Below are positions 15,842 to 23,286 of a stretch of 43,669 nucleotides of DNA, piece after piece. How positions within the stretch are numbered: the first letter of the stretch is position 1; each line of letters starts with the position of its first letter. Both the position numbers and the translations under genes were made by a program. The notes below the pieces were generated by a model, which was not told the DNA's origin, made no database searches, and saw nothing but the letters and a program-made list of their open reading frames with translations. Origin of the DNA: Acidimicrobiales bacterium. Its GTDB lineage: Bacteria > Actinomycetota > Acidimicrobiia > Acidimicrobiales > MedAcidi-G1. Location: NCBI GenBank assembly GCA_029577135.1, contig JARQPW010000021.1, positions 1-43,669 of the forward strand. The letters are read 5' to 3'.

Positions 15842-16635
15842 CCTCCCAGCCAACCGAATTCGAACACCTTCTCGTCACCTGCGACGGGCGTCGGGGCACG
15901 CTCACTCTGAACCGCCCCGAGGCGCTCAACGCCCTGTCGAACCAGACGATGGCCGAGATCATCTCGGCGGCCGACTGGTTCGACCACCAACCCGACCTGC
16001 GCGTGGTGGTGGTCGAGGGAACAGGCCGGGCATTCTGCGCCGGCTTCGACCTGGGAGCGTTCGGTGACGAGGGCACATCACCAGCTGGTGGCCGCGTCCC
16101 CGGCGACACCGGCCGGCTCATGGCCGAGGCCCTCGAGCACATGGCCCCGGTCACGATCGTCCGGCTCCACGGCCACGTGGTCGGTGGTGGGCTCGTGCTG
16201 GCGGCCGCATGCGACCTGCGGGTCGCCTCCGAGGACGTGCGCTTCTCGATCCCCGAGGTCGACCTCGGCATCCCCCTCGCCTGGGGCGGCATTCCACGCC
16301 TTGTCCGGGAGATCGGCCCGGCGCTCACCAAGGAACTGGTCATGACCTGCCGGCCCTTCGGCGCAGACGAGGCCAGAGCCGCCGGATTCCTGAACCGGGT
16401 GGTGCCGGCAGAACAACTCGACGACGAGGTCGAAGCGCTCGCCGAAGCCGTCGCGTCACGGCCCCGCTTCGCCGTGCTAGCGACGAAGGCGCACACCAAC
16501 GCAGTCACCGAGCAGATGGTCGGCTTGGCTCGCTCGTGGTCAGACGCCGACGGGCTGGCCGGCGGGCTCAGGGACGCAGAGGGAAGGGCGGCAAGAACGC
16601 AGTACCTGGAGAAGCGCAAGGAGAAGCGCCGGTAG
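15838..16635 (+). CDS. Enoyl-CoA hydratase/isomerase family protein
   Basis: A 265-residue crotonase. Family landmarks are TLNRPEALNALS, the oxyanion-hole segments AFCAGFDLG and GHVVGGGLVLAAACDL, and FSIPEVDLGIPLAWGG. In classical enoyl-CoA hydratase two glutamates catalyse water addition: the first would lie in GGGLVLA, where Val replaces Glu, whereas the second is kept (IPEVDLG). One-Glu crotonases are often isomerases or hydrolases, so a hydratase role should not be assumed. The C-terminus is Lys/Arg-rich. The start overlaps the valS stop by 4 bases, an odd pairing of translation and acyl-CoA metabolism that probably reflects compact gene packing rather than function. Confidence 0.88.
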   Translation: MTSQPTEFEHLLVTCDGRRGTLTLNRPEALNALSNQTMAEIISAADWFDHQPDLRVVVVEGTGRAFCAGFDLGAFGDEGTSPAGGRVPGDTGRLMAEALEHMAPVTIVRLHGHVVGGGLVLAAACDLRVASEDVRFSIPEVDLGIPLAWGGIPRLVREIGPALTKELVMTCRPFGADEARAAGFLNRVVPAEQLDDEVEALAEAVASRPRFAVLATKAHTNAVTEQMVGLARSWSDADGLAGGLRDAEGRAARTQYLEKRKEKRR

Positions 16636-16636
16636 C

Positions 16637-16967
16637 AGGGGGGCGAAGTCGGGTCCGTCTTCCAGCCGGTATCGGCCGATGGCCGGGATGGGGTACTGCC
16701 GGAACGGCACGTCGCCGCCCTCGTGAACGCTCAGCAGTGTCTCGAGGTAGTGGTCGAGGTCGGACATGCCGTAGCCGGGGGTCGCCGATGGTGGTGCCCC
16801 GTCCCGGTGAATCAACTCGACCGTCTCCTCGATGCGTCGACCCAGGCGCTCGTCGCCGGCAAGGTGCGGGTTGAGCACCCGCAGGCCGAAGCCATGCCCG
16901 ACTCCCACGTCCGGCCGGTCTCGAGGTCGATGCGGGGATCCCACTCGGCCCCCTCCACGGCGGTCCC
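16637..16967 (-). pseudogene. Decayed gene fragment, frameshifted
   Basis: On the minus strand two frames join into one protein-like string. WDPRIDLETGRTW is read in one frame and then, after a shift between 16902 and 16905, VGHGFGLRVLNPHLAGDE continues in another, leading on to SDLDHYLETLLSVHEGG and PFRQYPIPAIGRYRLED. The composite has good codon character (GC-rich third positions) but no start, no stop of its own before it runs into the end of the crotonase gene, and a broken frame. I do not recognise the family. It may be the 3-prime remnant of a gene lost by deletion. Most of the gap 16636-17081 is this fragment plus the repeat at 16968-17061; nothing else is visible there. Confidence 0.35.
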
Positions 16968-17061
16968 GGAGCACCAGTGGACCATTGAGCGGCGTCGGGT
17001 CGGGAGTCCGGCGATGCCTGCGAGCCGGGACCCGGCCCGGCGACGCAGACGCCGGGACGCC
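16968..17061 (-). repeat. 94-bp dispersed repeat, copy A
   Basis: Aligns without gaps to 35697-35790, with 75 of 94 bases identical by my hand count. It lies 20 bases downstream of the stop codon of the minus-strand PPOX gene, the same placement and orientation as copy B. The core (minus strand) holds an imperfect hairpin, GGG..CCGG / CCGG..CCC. It is listed on the minus strand because that is the direction of the upstream gene in both cases. Confidence 0.8.
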
Positions 17062-17081
17062 AGCTGCAAACGTTCAGCAAC

Positions 17082-17450
17082 TCAACAGTGGGCCGAATCT
17101 CCCGGGGCAGCCGGGGCTGGTCGGTGGAGGACTCCTCCGGTCACTTCGATCTCGGCGACCTCATTGCCCGCGTCACGTCCGGTTCCGTCGAGCAGCATGC
17201 TGTGGACATCAGGTGTCGGCCCGGGGAAGACGAGGGTGACCGGCCCGCCTTCTGTCAGATTCCCCAGGTTCCGGAGCGTGCCGGCGCCGGGGGTACAGCG
17301 CAGGACCTCGCCGTCCCAGACGACGGGCACGTGGACGACTTTCGCAGAGTTGCTTCCGCCGCCGTCGGCACCGACGGTGACCAGGAAGCAGGCACTGCCG
17401 TATTCCTCGAGGCGGGCGGCCAGATCGTCGGTGGTGACGGGAATGCTCAT
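17082..17450 (-). CDS. PPOX-class (pyridoxamine 5-phosphate oxidase fold) protein
   Basis: A 122-residue split-barrel flavin/F420-binding-fold protein: LEEYGSACFLVTVG, KVVHVPVVWDGEVLRCTPGAGTLRNLGN, PVTLVFPGP and a final GGVLHRPAPA are the strands and helix typical of small actinobacterial PPOX-like proteins. Members bind FMN, F420 or haem, and many are reductases of unknown substrate. The ATG at 17450 is chosen because a TACGCT -10-like box lies 7 bases upstream. It shares a 53-base promoter region with the divergent HTH-TOBE/modABC operon and may share regulation. The 94-bp repeat follows its stop codon. Confidence 0.78.
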   Translation of the reverse strand: MSIPVTTDDLAARLEEYGSACFLVTVGADGGGSNSAKVVHVPVVWDGEVLRCTPGAGTLRNLGNLTEGGPVTLVFPGPTPDVHSMLLDGTGRDAGNEVAEIEVTGGVLHRPAPAAPGDSAHC

Positions 17451-17457
17451 GCCCGGA

Positions 17458-17463
17458 AGCGTA
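17458..17463 (-). promoter_or_regulatory. -10-like box for the PPOX gene
   Basis: TACGCT (minus strand) is separated from the ATG at 17450 by 7 bases, a leaderless arrangement. It nearly abuts the -35 of the divergent mod promoter, so both promoters compete for the same 50 bases. Confidence 0.4.
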
Positions 17464-17467
17464 GCGC

Positions 17468-17496
17468 TTGGCATGAACAAGATTTTTACGTATATT
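17468..17496 (+). promoter_or_regulatory. Promoter of the HTH-TOBE regulator/modABC operon
   Basis: TTGGCA (17468-17473), a 17-base spacer and TATATT (17491-17496) form the closest match to a consensus housekeeping promoter in the window. The -10 ends 7 bases before the ATG at 17504, so transcription probably starts at the start codon. The AT-rich block 17481-17498 with a TACGTA palindrome (17487-17492) stands out from the GC-rich surroundings and is a likely operator for the regulator it drives. Confidence 0.65.
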
Positions 17497-17503
17497 TTCC
17501 TGT

Positions 17504-17908
17504 ATGAACCAATTTAAGATTGGAGAAGCAGCGCATCTGCTGGGGATGAGCACCGACACGGTGCGCCGCTGGGTCGATGCAGGGCGCCTCCCCGCCCACC
17601 GGACCGAGGGCGGCCACCGCCTCATCGACGGCACCGACCTGGCCCGCCTGGCCCAGGAACGGGCCGAGGCACCCGATGGGAACCATGATGGCGATGCTGC
17701 AGCGCTCTCGGCACGCAACAGATTCACGGGCCTCGTCACCCGGGTGCTACGCGACGGCGTCATGGCCCAAGTCGAGGTCCAGGCAGGCCCCCACCGGGTC
17801 GTGTCCCTGATCTCCGCCGAGGCGGTCGACGACCTCGGCCTCGAACCCGGCGTCCTGGCCGTCGCCGTGGTCAAGGCCACCAACGTCGTCGTCGAGCGGC
17901 CGCGTTGA
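17504..17908 (+). CDS. HTH (MerR/excisionase-like) transcriptional regulator with molybdate-binding TOBE domain
   Basis: A 134-residue regulator. Residues 4-50 are a winged MerR/excisionase-type helix-turn-helix (FKIGEAAHLLGMSTDTVRR, then AHRTEGGHRL). Residues 69-132 are a TOBE/Mop domain (ARNRFTGLVTRVLRDG to VVKATNVVVE) that binds oxyanions such as molybdate or tungstate. It is the first gene of a tight cluster followed by modA (1-base gap), modB and modC, so it most likely senses intracellular molybdate and controls this operon and perhaps the divergent PPOX gene. The ATG at 17504 lies 7 bases after a strong -10 and is probably translated from a leaderless message. It is smaller than the ModE of proteobacteria and has a different HTH class. 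Confidence 0.9.
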   Translation: MNQFKIGEAAHLLGMSTDTVRRWVDAGRLPAHRTEGGHRLIDGTDLARLAQERAEAPDGNHDGDAAALSARNRFTGLVTRVLRDGVMAQVEVQAGPHRVVSLISAEAVDDLGLEPGVLAVAVVKATNVVVERPR

Positions 17909-17909
17909 G

Positions 17910-18596
17910 ATGCGCACCGGGCCGCTCCTCCTGGCCGGCCTCCTCCTCGCTGGATGCGGCGGCGGTTCCGGAGACGATGTCCACGACCTCACCGTCTTCG
18001 CCGCTTCGTCGCTGACCGCCGTGCTCCCCGAACTCGCCGAGGCGTGGTCCGAACAAACAGGCACCCAGCCGATCCTCGTGTTCGGGGGTTCGAACCACCT
18101 TGCCGCCCAACTCCACGACGGCGCCCCCGCCGACGCGTTCCTCACCGCGGACCCCGGGCTCATCCCCGTTGGCGTCGTGGACGTCCACTTCGCCTCCAAC
18201 CACCTCGTGCTCGCCGTGCCGGCCGGAAACCCGGCACAGGTCACCGGCCCCGACGACCTCGGACGCGACGACCTGCGCGTCGCCGTCTGCGCAGCCGAAG
18301 TCCCCTGCGGAAGGGCGACCCACGCCCTTGGACTCCCCCTCTCCCCCGACACCGAGGAGATCTCGGTCCGGGCCGTCGTGACCCGACTCGTCCTCGACGA
18401 GGCCGACGTGGGCATCGTCTATGCCACCGACGTCCTGGCCGTCGAGGGGATCGACGGGGTCCACGGCACGGACCTCACTCCGGCGGGGGTCGAGTACCGG
18501 GCCGCACCCCTGACGGCAGCAGGCAACCGGTTCGTGGACTTCCTAGCCTCGGACACGGCCCTGGGGATCCTCCGCAACCACGGATTCAGCGAATGA
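17910..18596 (+). CDS. modA: Molybdate ABC transporter substrate-binding lipoprotein
   Basis: A 228-residue periplasmic-type binding protein anchored as a lipoprotein: the signal peptide ends in LLLAGC with the lipidated Cys at residue 16. FAASSLTAVLPELAEAW is the oxyanion-binding N-terminal motif of ModA, and GGSNHLAAQLHDGAPADAFLTAD follows as in ModA/WtpA. ATRLVLDEADVGIVYATDV-like sequence (VVTRLVLDEADVGIVYATD) closes the second lobe. It captures molybdate (or tungstate) outside the membrane for ModBC. The start is 1 base after the regulator stop, and the stop overlaps the modB start. At 228 residues it is slightly short for the family but complete. Confidence 0.93.
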   Translation: MRTGPLLLAGLLLAGCGGGSGDDVHDLTVFAASSLTAVLPELAEAWSEQTGTQPILVFGGSNHLAAQLHDGAPADAFLTADPGLIPVGVVDVHFASNHLVLAVPAGNPAQVTGPDDLGRDDLRVAVCAAEVPCGRATHALGLPLSPDTEEISVRAVVTRLVLDEADVGIVYATDVLAVEGIDGVHGTDLTPAGVEYRAAPLTAAGNRFVDFLASDTALGILRNHGFSE

Positions 18597-19372
18597 GACG
18601 CCTGCTGCTCGCCTTCGCCGGGTTGGCCGTGGTGCTGCTGGCGCTGCCGATCGTCGGCCTGCTGCAACGGATGCCGTGGTCTTCGTTGCCCGAACTGCTC
18701 GGGGACGATGTCACCCTCGACGCCCTGCGGGTCTCGTTGGTCGTCAGCCTCGTCGCCGCCATTGTCGTCCTCGTGCTCGGCACGCCCCTCGCCTGGGCGC
18801 TGGGACGAACCGACCTGCCCGGCCGACGCATCGTGCGGGCGCTGGTCGTACTGCCGATGGTGCTGCCCCCGGTGGTCGGCGGAACGGCGCTGCTGTTCGC
18901 CCTCGGACGGCGGGGCCTCGTCGGCCAGTGGCTGGACCGCTGGTTCGGCCTGACACTGCCCTTCACGCTCGCGGGGGCGATCGTGGCCGCCACGTTCGTC
19001 GCACTCCCCTTCTACGTCATCGCCGTCGAGGGGGCACTCCGCACGGCCCGACGTGAGCTCGACGACCTGGAGGGCGTGGCCTCCACCCTGGGCGCCCCGC
19101 CACTCACCGTGCTGCGCCGCATCACGCTGCCCCGACTCCTCCCCGCCATGGGTGCCGGCCTGGCGCTGGCCTGGGCTCGGGCGCTCGGAGAGTTCGGCGC
19201 CACGATCACCTTCGCCGGCAACCTCCCGGGCCGAACCCAGACGCTGCCGCTGGCAACGTTCCTCGCCCTCCAGTCGGAACCCGAACGGGCCCTGGCCCTG
19301 AGCCTCGTGATGCTCGTCGTGGCCCTCGCCGTCCTGCTTCCGCTCCGCGACCGTTGGCTGCCCGGCCGATGA
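18593..19372 (+). CDS. modB: Molybdate ABC transporter permease
   Basis: A 259-residue membrane protein with about six membrane segments (first at 2-22, then about 48-70, 83-105, 120-145, 190-215, 228-250). The ABC-permease EAA loop is readable in DLEGVASTLGAPPLTVLRRITLP, the contact site for the ModC ATPase, and ALGEFGATITFAGNLPGRTQT is a molybdate/sulfate permease signature. It forms the homodimeric channel of the molybdate importer. The ATG overlaps the modA stop and its own stop overlaps the modC ATG (both ATGA), giving coupled translation of the three subunits. Confidence 0.94.
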   Translation: MRRLLLAFAGLAVVLLALPIVGLLQRMPWSSLPELLGDDVTLDALRVSLVVSLVAAIVVLVLGTPLAWALGRTDLPGRRIVRALVVLPMVLPPVVGGTALLFALGRRGLVGQWLDRWFGLTLPFTLAGAIVAATFVALPFYVIAVEGALRTARRELDDLEGVASTLGAPPLTVLRRITLPRLLPAMGAGLALAWARALGEFGATITFAGNLPGRTQTLPLATFLALQSEPERALALSLVMLVVALAVLLPLRDRWLPGR

Positions 19373-20394
19373 GCGCTCTCTCCCTGGCCGGCATGACCCG
19401 GATGGGCGACCTCCAACTCGACGTCGACCTCGTCGTCGAGCCCGGCGAGACCGTTGCCGTGCTCGGACCCAACGGCGCCGGCAAGACCAGCCTCCTCCGA
19501 CTGCTCGCCGGGCTCCTCTCCCTCGACTCCGGGGCTCTCGCCATCGGCGGCGCCACGGTGGACGAGCCCGGCACCGGCGCATTCCTCCCCCCGCACCTTC
19601 GCCGTGTCGGCTGGGTGCCCCAGGATCGCCTGTTGTTCCCGCACCTGAACGTGGCCCGCAACGTGGGCTTCGGACCCGGTGTCGACGCTGACCGGGTCGC
19701 CGGCCTGCTGGACGCCCTCGACCTCACCGGGCTCGCCGACCGCCGGCCTGATGAATGCTCCGGCGGGCAGGCCCAGCGGGTCGCCCTCGCTCGGGCGCTC
19801 GCCACCGATCCGGACGTCCTCCTGCTGGACGAGCCGTCAGCGGCCCTCGACGTCGAATCCCGCCACCTCATCAACGGCGTTCTGGCCTCGGGCAACGCAA
19901 CGGCGACGCTGCTCGTCACCCACGACCCCGTCGAGGCGGCCACCCTGGCAGATCGGCTGGTCGTCCTCGAGAACGGCGCCGTCTCCCAGTTCGGCAGCCC
20001 CCGCGAGGTCAGGAGCCGTCCCAAGACCCGGTATGCCGCCTCGCTGGCCGGACTCAACCTGCTCGAGGCCACGGCCTCGGGCACCGTCGCCGTGACGGCG
20101 CTCGGAACCCGTGTGGTCCTGGCCGAGCCCGCCGAAGGCCCGGTCCACCTCGTGGTCCCCCCGACCGCCGTGGCCCTCCACCGCTCGGCTCCCGACGGCA
20201 GCCCCCGCAACGTCTGGCAGGCAACCGTCGCCGACCTCCAGCCGGCCTTCGAAAGGGTACGCGTGGTGCTCGACGGGCCCCTGCCTGTCGTCGCCGAGGT
20301 GACGCCGGCCGCCGTCGAGGGGCTGGGGCTGAAGGTCGGCTCGAAGGTCTGGGCGGCCTTCAAGGCCACCGAGGTCGCCTGCCACGCCATCTAG
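19369..20394 (+). CDS. modC: Molybdate ABC transporter ATP-binding protein
   Basis: A 341-residue ATPase of the molybdate importer. Walker A is GPNGAGKT, the signature loop is CSGGQAQRVALARAL, Walker B is VLLLDEPSAALD, and the switch His is in LLVTHDP. The C-terminal 110 residues form Mop/TOBE folds (NLLEATASGTVAVTALGTRV and VWQATVADLQPAFERVRV), which in ModC bind molybdate and feed back on transport. The Q-loop GWVPQDRLLFPHL is normal. The ATG overlaps the modB stop. The TAG stop codon at 20392-20394 is also the first half of a TAGGCT box ahead of the next gene. Confidence 0.94.
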   Translation: MSALSLAGMTRMGDLQLDVDLVVEPGETVAVLGPNGAGKTSLLRLLAGLLSLDSGALAIGGATVDEPGTGAFLPPHLRRVGWVPQDRLLFPHLNVARNVGFGPGVDADRVAGLLDALDLTGLADRRPDECSGGQAQRVALARALATDPDVLLLDEPSAALDVESRHLINGVLASGNATATLLVTHDPVEAATLADRLVVLENGAVSQFGSPREVRSRPKTRYAASLAGLNLLEATASGTVAVTALGTRVVLAEPAEGPVHLVVPPTAVALHRSAPDGSPRNVWQATVADLQPAFERVRVVLDGPLPVVAEVTPAAVEGLGLKVGSKVWAAFKATEVACHAI

Positions 20395-20397
20395 GCT
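20392..20397 (+). promoter_or_regulatory. -10-like box for the SDR gene, overlapping the modC stop
   Basis: TAGGCT is followed by 8 bases and then the ATG at 20406. Its TAG is the modC stop codon. This may allow the SDR gene to be expressed independently of molybdate control. Confidence 0.35.
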
Positions 20398-20405
20398 CGC
20401 CGCGC

Positions 20406-21185
20406 ATGTCCGATCCCGAGCGCGCCCTCGACCGTTTTCGCCTCGACGACCGGGTCGTCATCGTCACGGGTGCCAGCAGCGGCCTCGGCGAACGCTTCGC
20501 AAGGGTGGTCACCGGCGTCGGGGCCAGCGTCGTGCTTGCCGCCCGCCGGATCGACCGACTCGAAATGCTTGCCGCCGATCTTCCCGACGCCCTCGCCGTC
20601 GAGTGCGACATCACCTCGCTCGATGGGCCACAGCACCTGATCGACGCCACGATCGACCACTTCGGCCGCCTCGACGTGCTCATCAACAACGCCGGCATCT
20701 CGCGCGTCATCCCCGCGGTCGACGACGACCTCGACGACTTCCGCCACGAACTCGAGGTCGACCTGATCGCCCCCTACGAGTTGGCTCGCCGGGCCGCCCG
20801 CTGGTGGATCGACAACGACCACCCGGGCGTGGTCGTCAACCTCGGCTCGGTGCTCGGCGAGGGGTCGGGCGGGAAGCTGCGGGTCCCCGGCTACACGACG
20901 GCCAAGGGCGGCCTGCACAACCTCACCAGGGAACTCGCCGTGCAGTGGGCCCGCAGGGGCATCCGGGTCAACGCCCTCGCCCCGGCCTGGTTCGAGACCG
21001 AGATGAACAGCGACGAGATGTTCCACACCGACAGCGGCCGCAACTATGTCGAATCCGGCACGCCGATGGGGCGTGGCGGTGAGCCCCACGAGCTCGACGG
21101 CGCCCTGCTCCTGCTGGCCTCCGATGCCGGCTCCTACCTCACCGGCCACGTCCTGCTCGTCGACGGCGGGTGGACGGCCTCCTAG
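20406..21185 (+). CDS. Short-chain dehydrogenase/reductase
   Basis: A 259-residue classical SDR. The NAD(P) motif is TGASSGLG (21-28), NNAG is at 94-97, and the catalytic set is Ser148 (NLGSVLG), Tyr163 and Lys167 (YTTAK). The C-terminus ends in LTGHVLLVDGGWTAS, as in 3-oxoacyl-ACP reductase and gluconate 5-dehydrogenase relatives. AARRIDRL after the second strand has Arg residues that favour NADP. The reaction is reversible oxidation of an alcohol to a ketone; the substrate is unknown. The gene is convergent with the S9 peptidase gene, and the two stop codons share CTAG, so there is no room for a terminator between them. Confidence 0.9.
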   Translation: MSDPERALDRFRLDDRVVIVTGASSGLGERFARVVTGVGASVVLAARRIDRLEMLAADLPDALAVECDITSLDGPQHLIDATIDHFGRLDVLINNAGISRVIPAVDDDLDDFRHELEVDLIAPYELARRAARWWIDNDHPGVVVNLGSVLGEGSGGKLRVPGYTTAKGGLHNLTRELAVQWARRGIRVNALAPAWFETEMNSDEMFHTDSGRNYVESGTPMGRGGEPHELDGALLLLASDAGSYLTGHVLLVDGGWTAS

Positions 21186-23224
21186 ATCTCCAGCGATTCC
21201 CTCAGGAATTCGAGTTGGATGAGCAGGAGGTTCTCGGCGACTTCTTCTTGCGGGGTCATGTGGGTCACGCCCGACAGCGGCAGCACCCGGTGGGGGCGGC
21301 CGGCCTCGAGGAGGGCGCGTGACAGCGCCAGCGTGTGGGCGGCGACCACGTTGTCGTCGGCGAGGCCATGGATCAGCAGCAGCGGGCGCGTCAGGGAACG
21401 AGCCTCGGCGCAGAGGTCCGTGCGCTGGTAGTTGGCGGGCTCCTCGTCGGGGTGGCCGAGGTAGCGCTCGGTGTAGTGGGTGTCGTAGAGGCGCCAGTCG
21501 GTGACCGGTGCGCCGGCGATCGCGGCATGGAACACGTCGGGGCGTCGAAGCACGGCCAGCGCCGCCAGGTAGCCGCCGTACGACCACCCGCGGATTGAGA
21601 CCCGCGAGAGGTCAAGGCGCGGATCCGCCTCAGCCAAGGCGTGGAGGGCATCGACCTGGTCCTCGAGCACCGGGCCGGCAAGGTCGCCGCGCACCGCCCG
21701 CTCCCAGACGGGCCCCCTGCCGGGCGTGCCCCGTCCGTCGACCACGACCACGGCGAAGCCCTGGTCGGCGAACCACTGCGAGGCGAGGAACTGCCCCCGG
21801 ACCCGCTGCACCCGTTGGGCGTGCGGGCCGCCATAGGGGTCGAGCAGGACCGGCAGCAGCGAGCCGTCGTGGTCACCCGGTACGAGCACCGCCGCATGCA
21901 ACTCCCGCTGTCCGACCACGTGGAACGCCGGGGTCGGATCGACCAAGGGTTCCTCGGCGAACGAGGCCACGAGATGCTCCCCCACGGTCAGCCTCGACCC
22001 GTCGAGGTCAGCGACCGACACCACCAGCACACCACCGCCGACGGCCGCCGCATGCACGCCGCCACCCGACGCCAGCACCTCGACCGAGCCGTCCCGCTCC
22101 AACGCCAGCACGTCCATGTCCAATGGGTCGGTCGACACACACGCCACGACCCGGTCGCCGTCGACCCCGACGATGCGTCGCACCTGCAGGCCGTCCGCAG
22201 AGACCGCCTTGCCGTCGACGACCAGACGGCGGGCACCTCCCCGGTCCTCGACGGTGACGAGGGAGTCGTCCCACCGGCAGGGCGCTCCGGGCACCAGTTC
22301 CACCCAGTCGTCGTCCTCGATCCGGTACACCTCTCTCGTCGAACCGGTCGACGCATCGACCTCGAGGACGGCGAGGGTGCGCTGGTCACGCGACTGGACC
22401 ACGAGCGTCGGCGGCGTCCCCTCCCTCCACTGCACGTCGGCCAGGTACTCGAACTCGCCGCCCCGGCTCCAGTCGACGTCGACCACGGTGCCATCGAGGG
22501 CGACGACGCCGAGTCCCACAGCTGCGTTTGCCGTGCCGGCCGACGGATACCGGATCGCCTTCGGCTCCGACCACGGCTCGACGGGCGAGGCGATCCACCA
22601 CTCGTCCACGGACGTCACGTCCACCCGGGCGACCAGGAGGTGGCCGGCGTCGGGCGCCCACCAGTGGCCGCGCATCCTGCCCATCTCCTCGGCGGCCACG
22701 AACTCGGCCGACCCCCACGAAACGGTGTCGGTCGTGCCGCTGATCAGGCGCTGGTCGCCACCGGCGCCGGTGACCCGGACGCCCCGACCGGACACGTAGG
22801 CGACCGACGCCCCGTCGGACGAGAGGCGCGCGTCGAAGGCGTCTCGATTCGACGGGAGTTCGACGACCCGCCCCTCGTCCACGTCGGCGATAAAGACGCG
22901 CCCGGCCAGCACGAAGCACACCCGGGACAGGTCCGGGAGTCCGTCGTAGGCGACGATCCCCTCACCGACCTCCCGCGCCCGCTCCCGTCGAGCCTGCTCC
23001 CGGTCGGAATCGTGGCCCCCATCGGACAGCAGCTCGGCCGGGTCTGCGACCAGGCGTTCCTCCCCGGTCACCGGGTCCATCAACCACAGGGAGTTGACCG
23101 GATCGTTCCCCGCCGCCGACCGCAGGAACAGCACCCGCGAGCCGTCGTCGGCGACCGACACGGTCCGCGGCGCACCGCAGGTGAACCGCCGGGTGCGGGC
23201 GTGCTGCCTGGGAAAGCCCTCCAT
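21182..23224 (-). CDS. S9-family (dipeptidyl peptidase IV-like) serine peptidase
   Basis: A 680-residue two-domain peptidase: an N-terminal beta-propeller (about 15-420), then an alpha/beta-hydrolase domain. The catalytic triad is Ser548 in GWSYGGY, Asp623 or Asp624 in HGLADDNV and His655 in GVTHMTP. The propeller contains AEEMGRMRGHWW, which resembles the double-Glu region of dipeptidyl peptidase IV that grips the substrate N-terminus. It would release dipeptides from peptide N-termini. No signal peptide is visible at the chosen start, so it is probably cytoplasmic. The ATG at 23224 is chosen because TATTCT lies 7 bases upstream and homologous sequence starts here; a longer frame from 23323 overlaps the divergent LLM gene. 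Confidence 0.9.
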   Translation of the reverse strand: MEGFPRQHARTRRFTCGAPRTVSVADDGSRVLFLRSAAGNDPVNSLWLMDPVTGEERLVADPAELLSDGGHDSDREQARRERAREVGEGIVAYDGLPDLSRVCFVLAGRVFIADVDEGRVVELPSNRDAFDARLSSDGASVAYVSGRGVRVTGAGGDQRLISGTTDTVSWGSAEFVAAEEMGRMRGHWWAPDAGHLLVARVDVTSVDEWWIASPVEPWSEPKAIRYPSAGTANAAVGLGVVALDGTVVDVDWSRGGEFEYLADVQWREGTPPTLVVQSRDQRTLAVLEVDASTGSTREVYRIEDDDWVELVPGAPCRWDDSLVTVEDRGGARRLVVDGKAVSADGLQVRRIVGVDGDRVVACVSTDPLDMDVLALERDGSVEVLASGGGVHAAAVGGGVLVVSVADLDGSRLTVGEHLVASFAEEPLVDPTPAFHVVGQRELHAAVLVPGDHDGSLLPVLLDPYGGPHAQRVQRVRGQFLASQWFADQGFAVVVVDGRGTPGRGPVWERAVRGDLAGPVLEDQVDALHALAEADPRLDLSRVSIRGWSYGGYLAALAVLRRPDVFHAAIAGAPVTDWRLYDTHYTERYLGHPDEEPANYQRTDLCAEARSLTRPLLLIHGLADDNVVAAHTLALSRALLEAGRPHRVLPLSGVTHMTPQEEVAENLLLIQLEFLRESLEI

Positions 23225-23231
23225 CGGCGGG

Positions 23232-23237
23232 AGAATA
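23232..23237 (-). promoter_or_regulatory. -10-like box for the S9 peptidase gene
   Basis: TATTCT on the minus strand, 7 bases from the ATG at 23224, with no ribosome site between. This fits a leaderless start. Confidence 0.4.
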
Positions 23238-23286
23238 CGCGTGGGGCGGCTTGTCCCCGACCTCCGGGCGCTGCGACGATGCCCGG

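Noticed and set aside
17910..20394. Sulfate or phosphate transporter instead of molybdate
   Set aside because: The operon has an oxyanion-sensing TOBE regulator, a TOBE-containing ATPase and the ModA FAASSLT motif. Tungstate remains possible, sulfate or phosphate unlikely.
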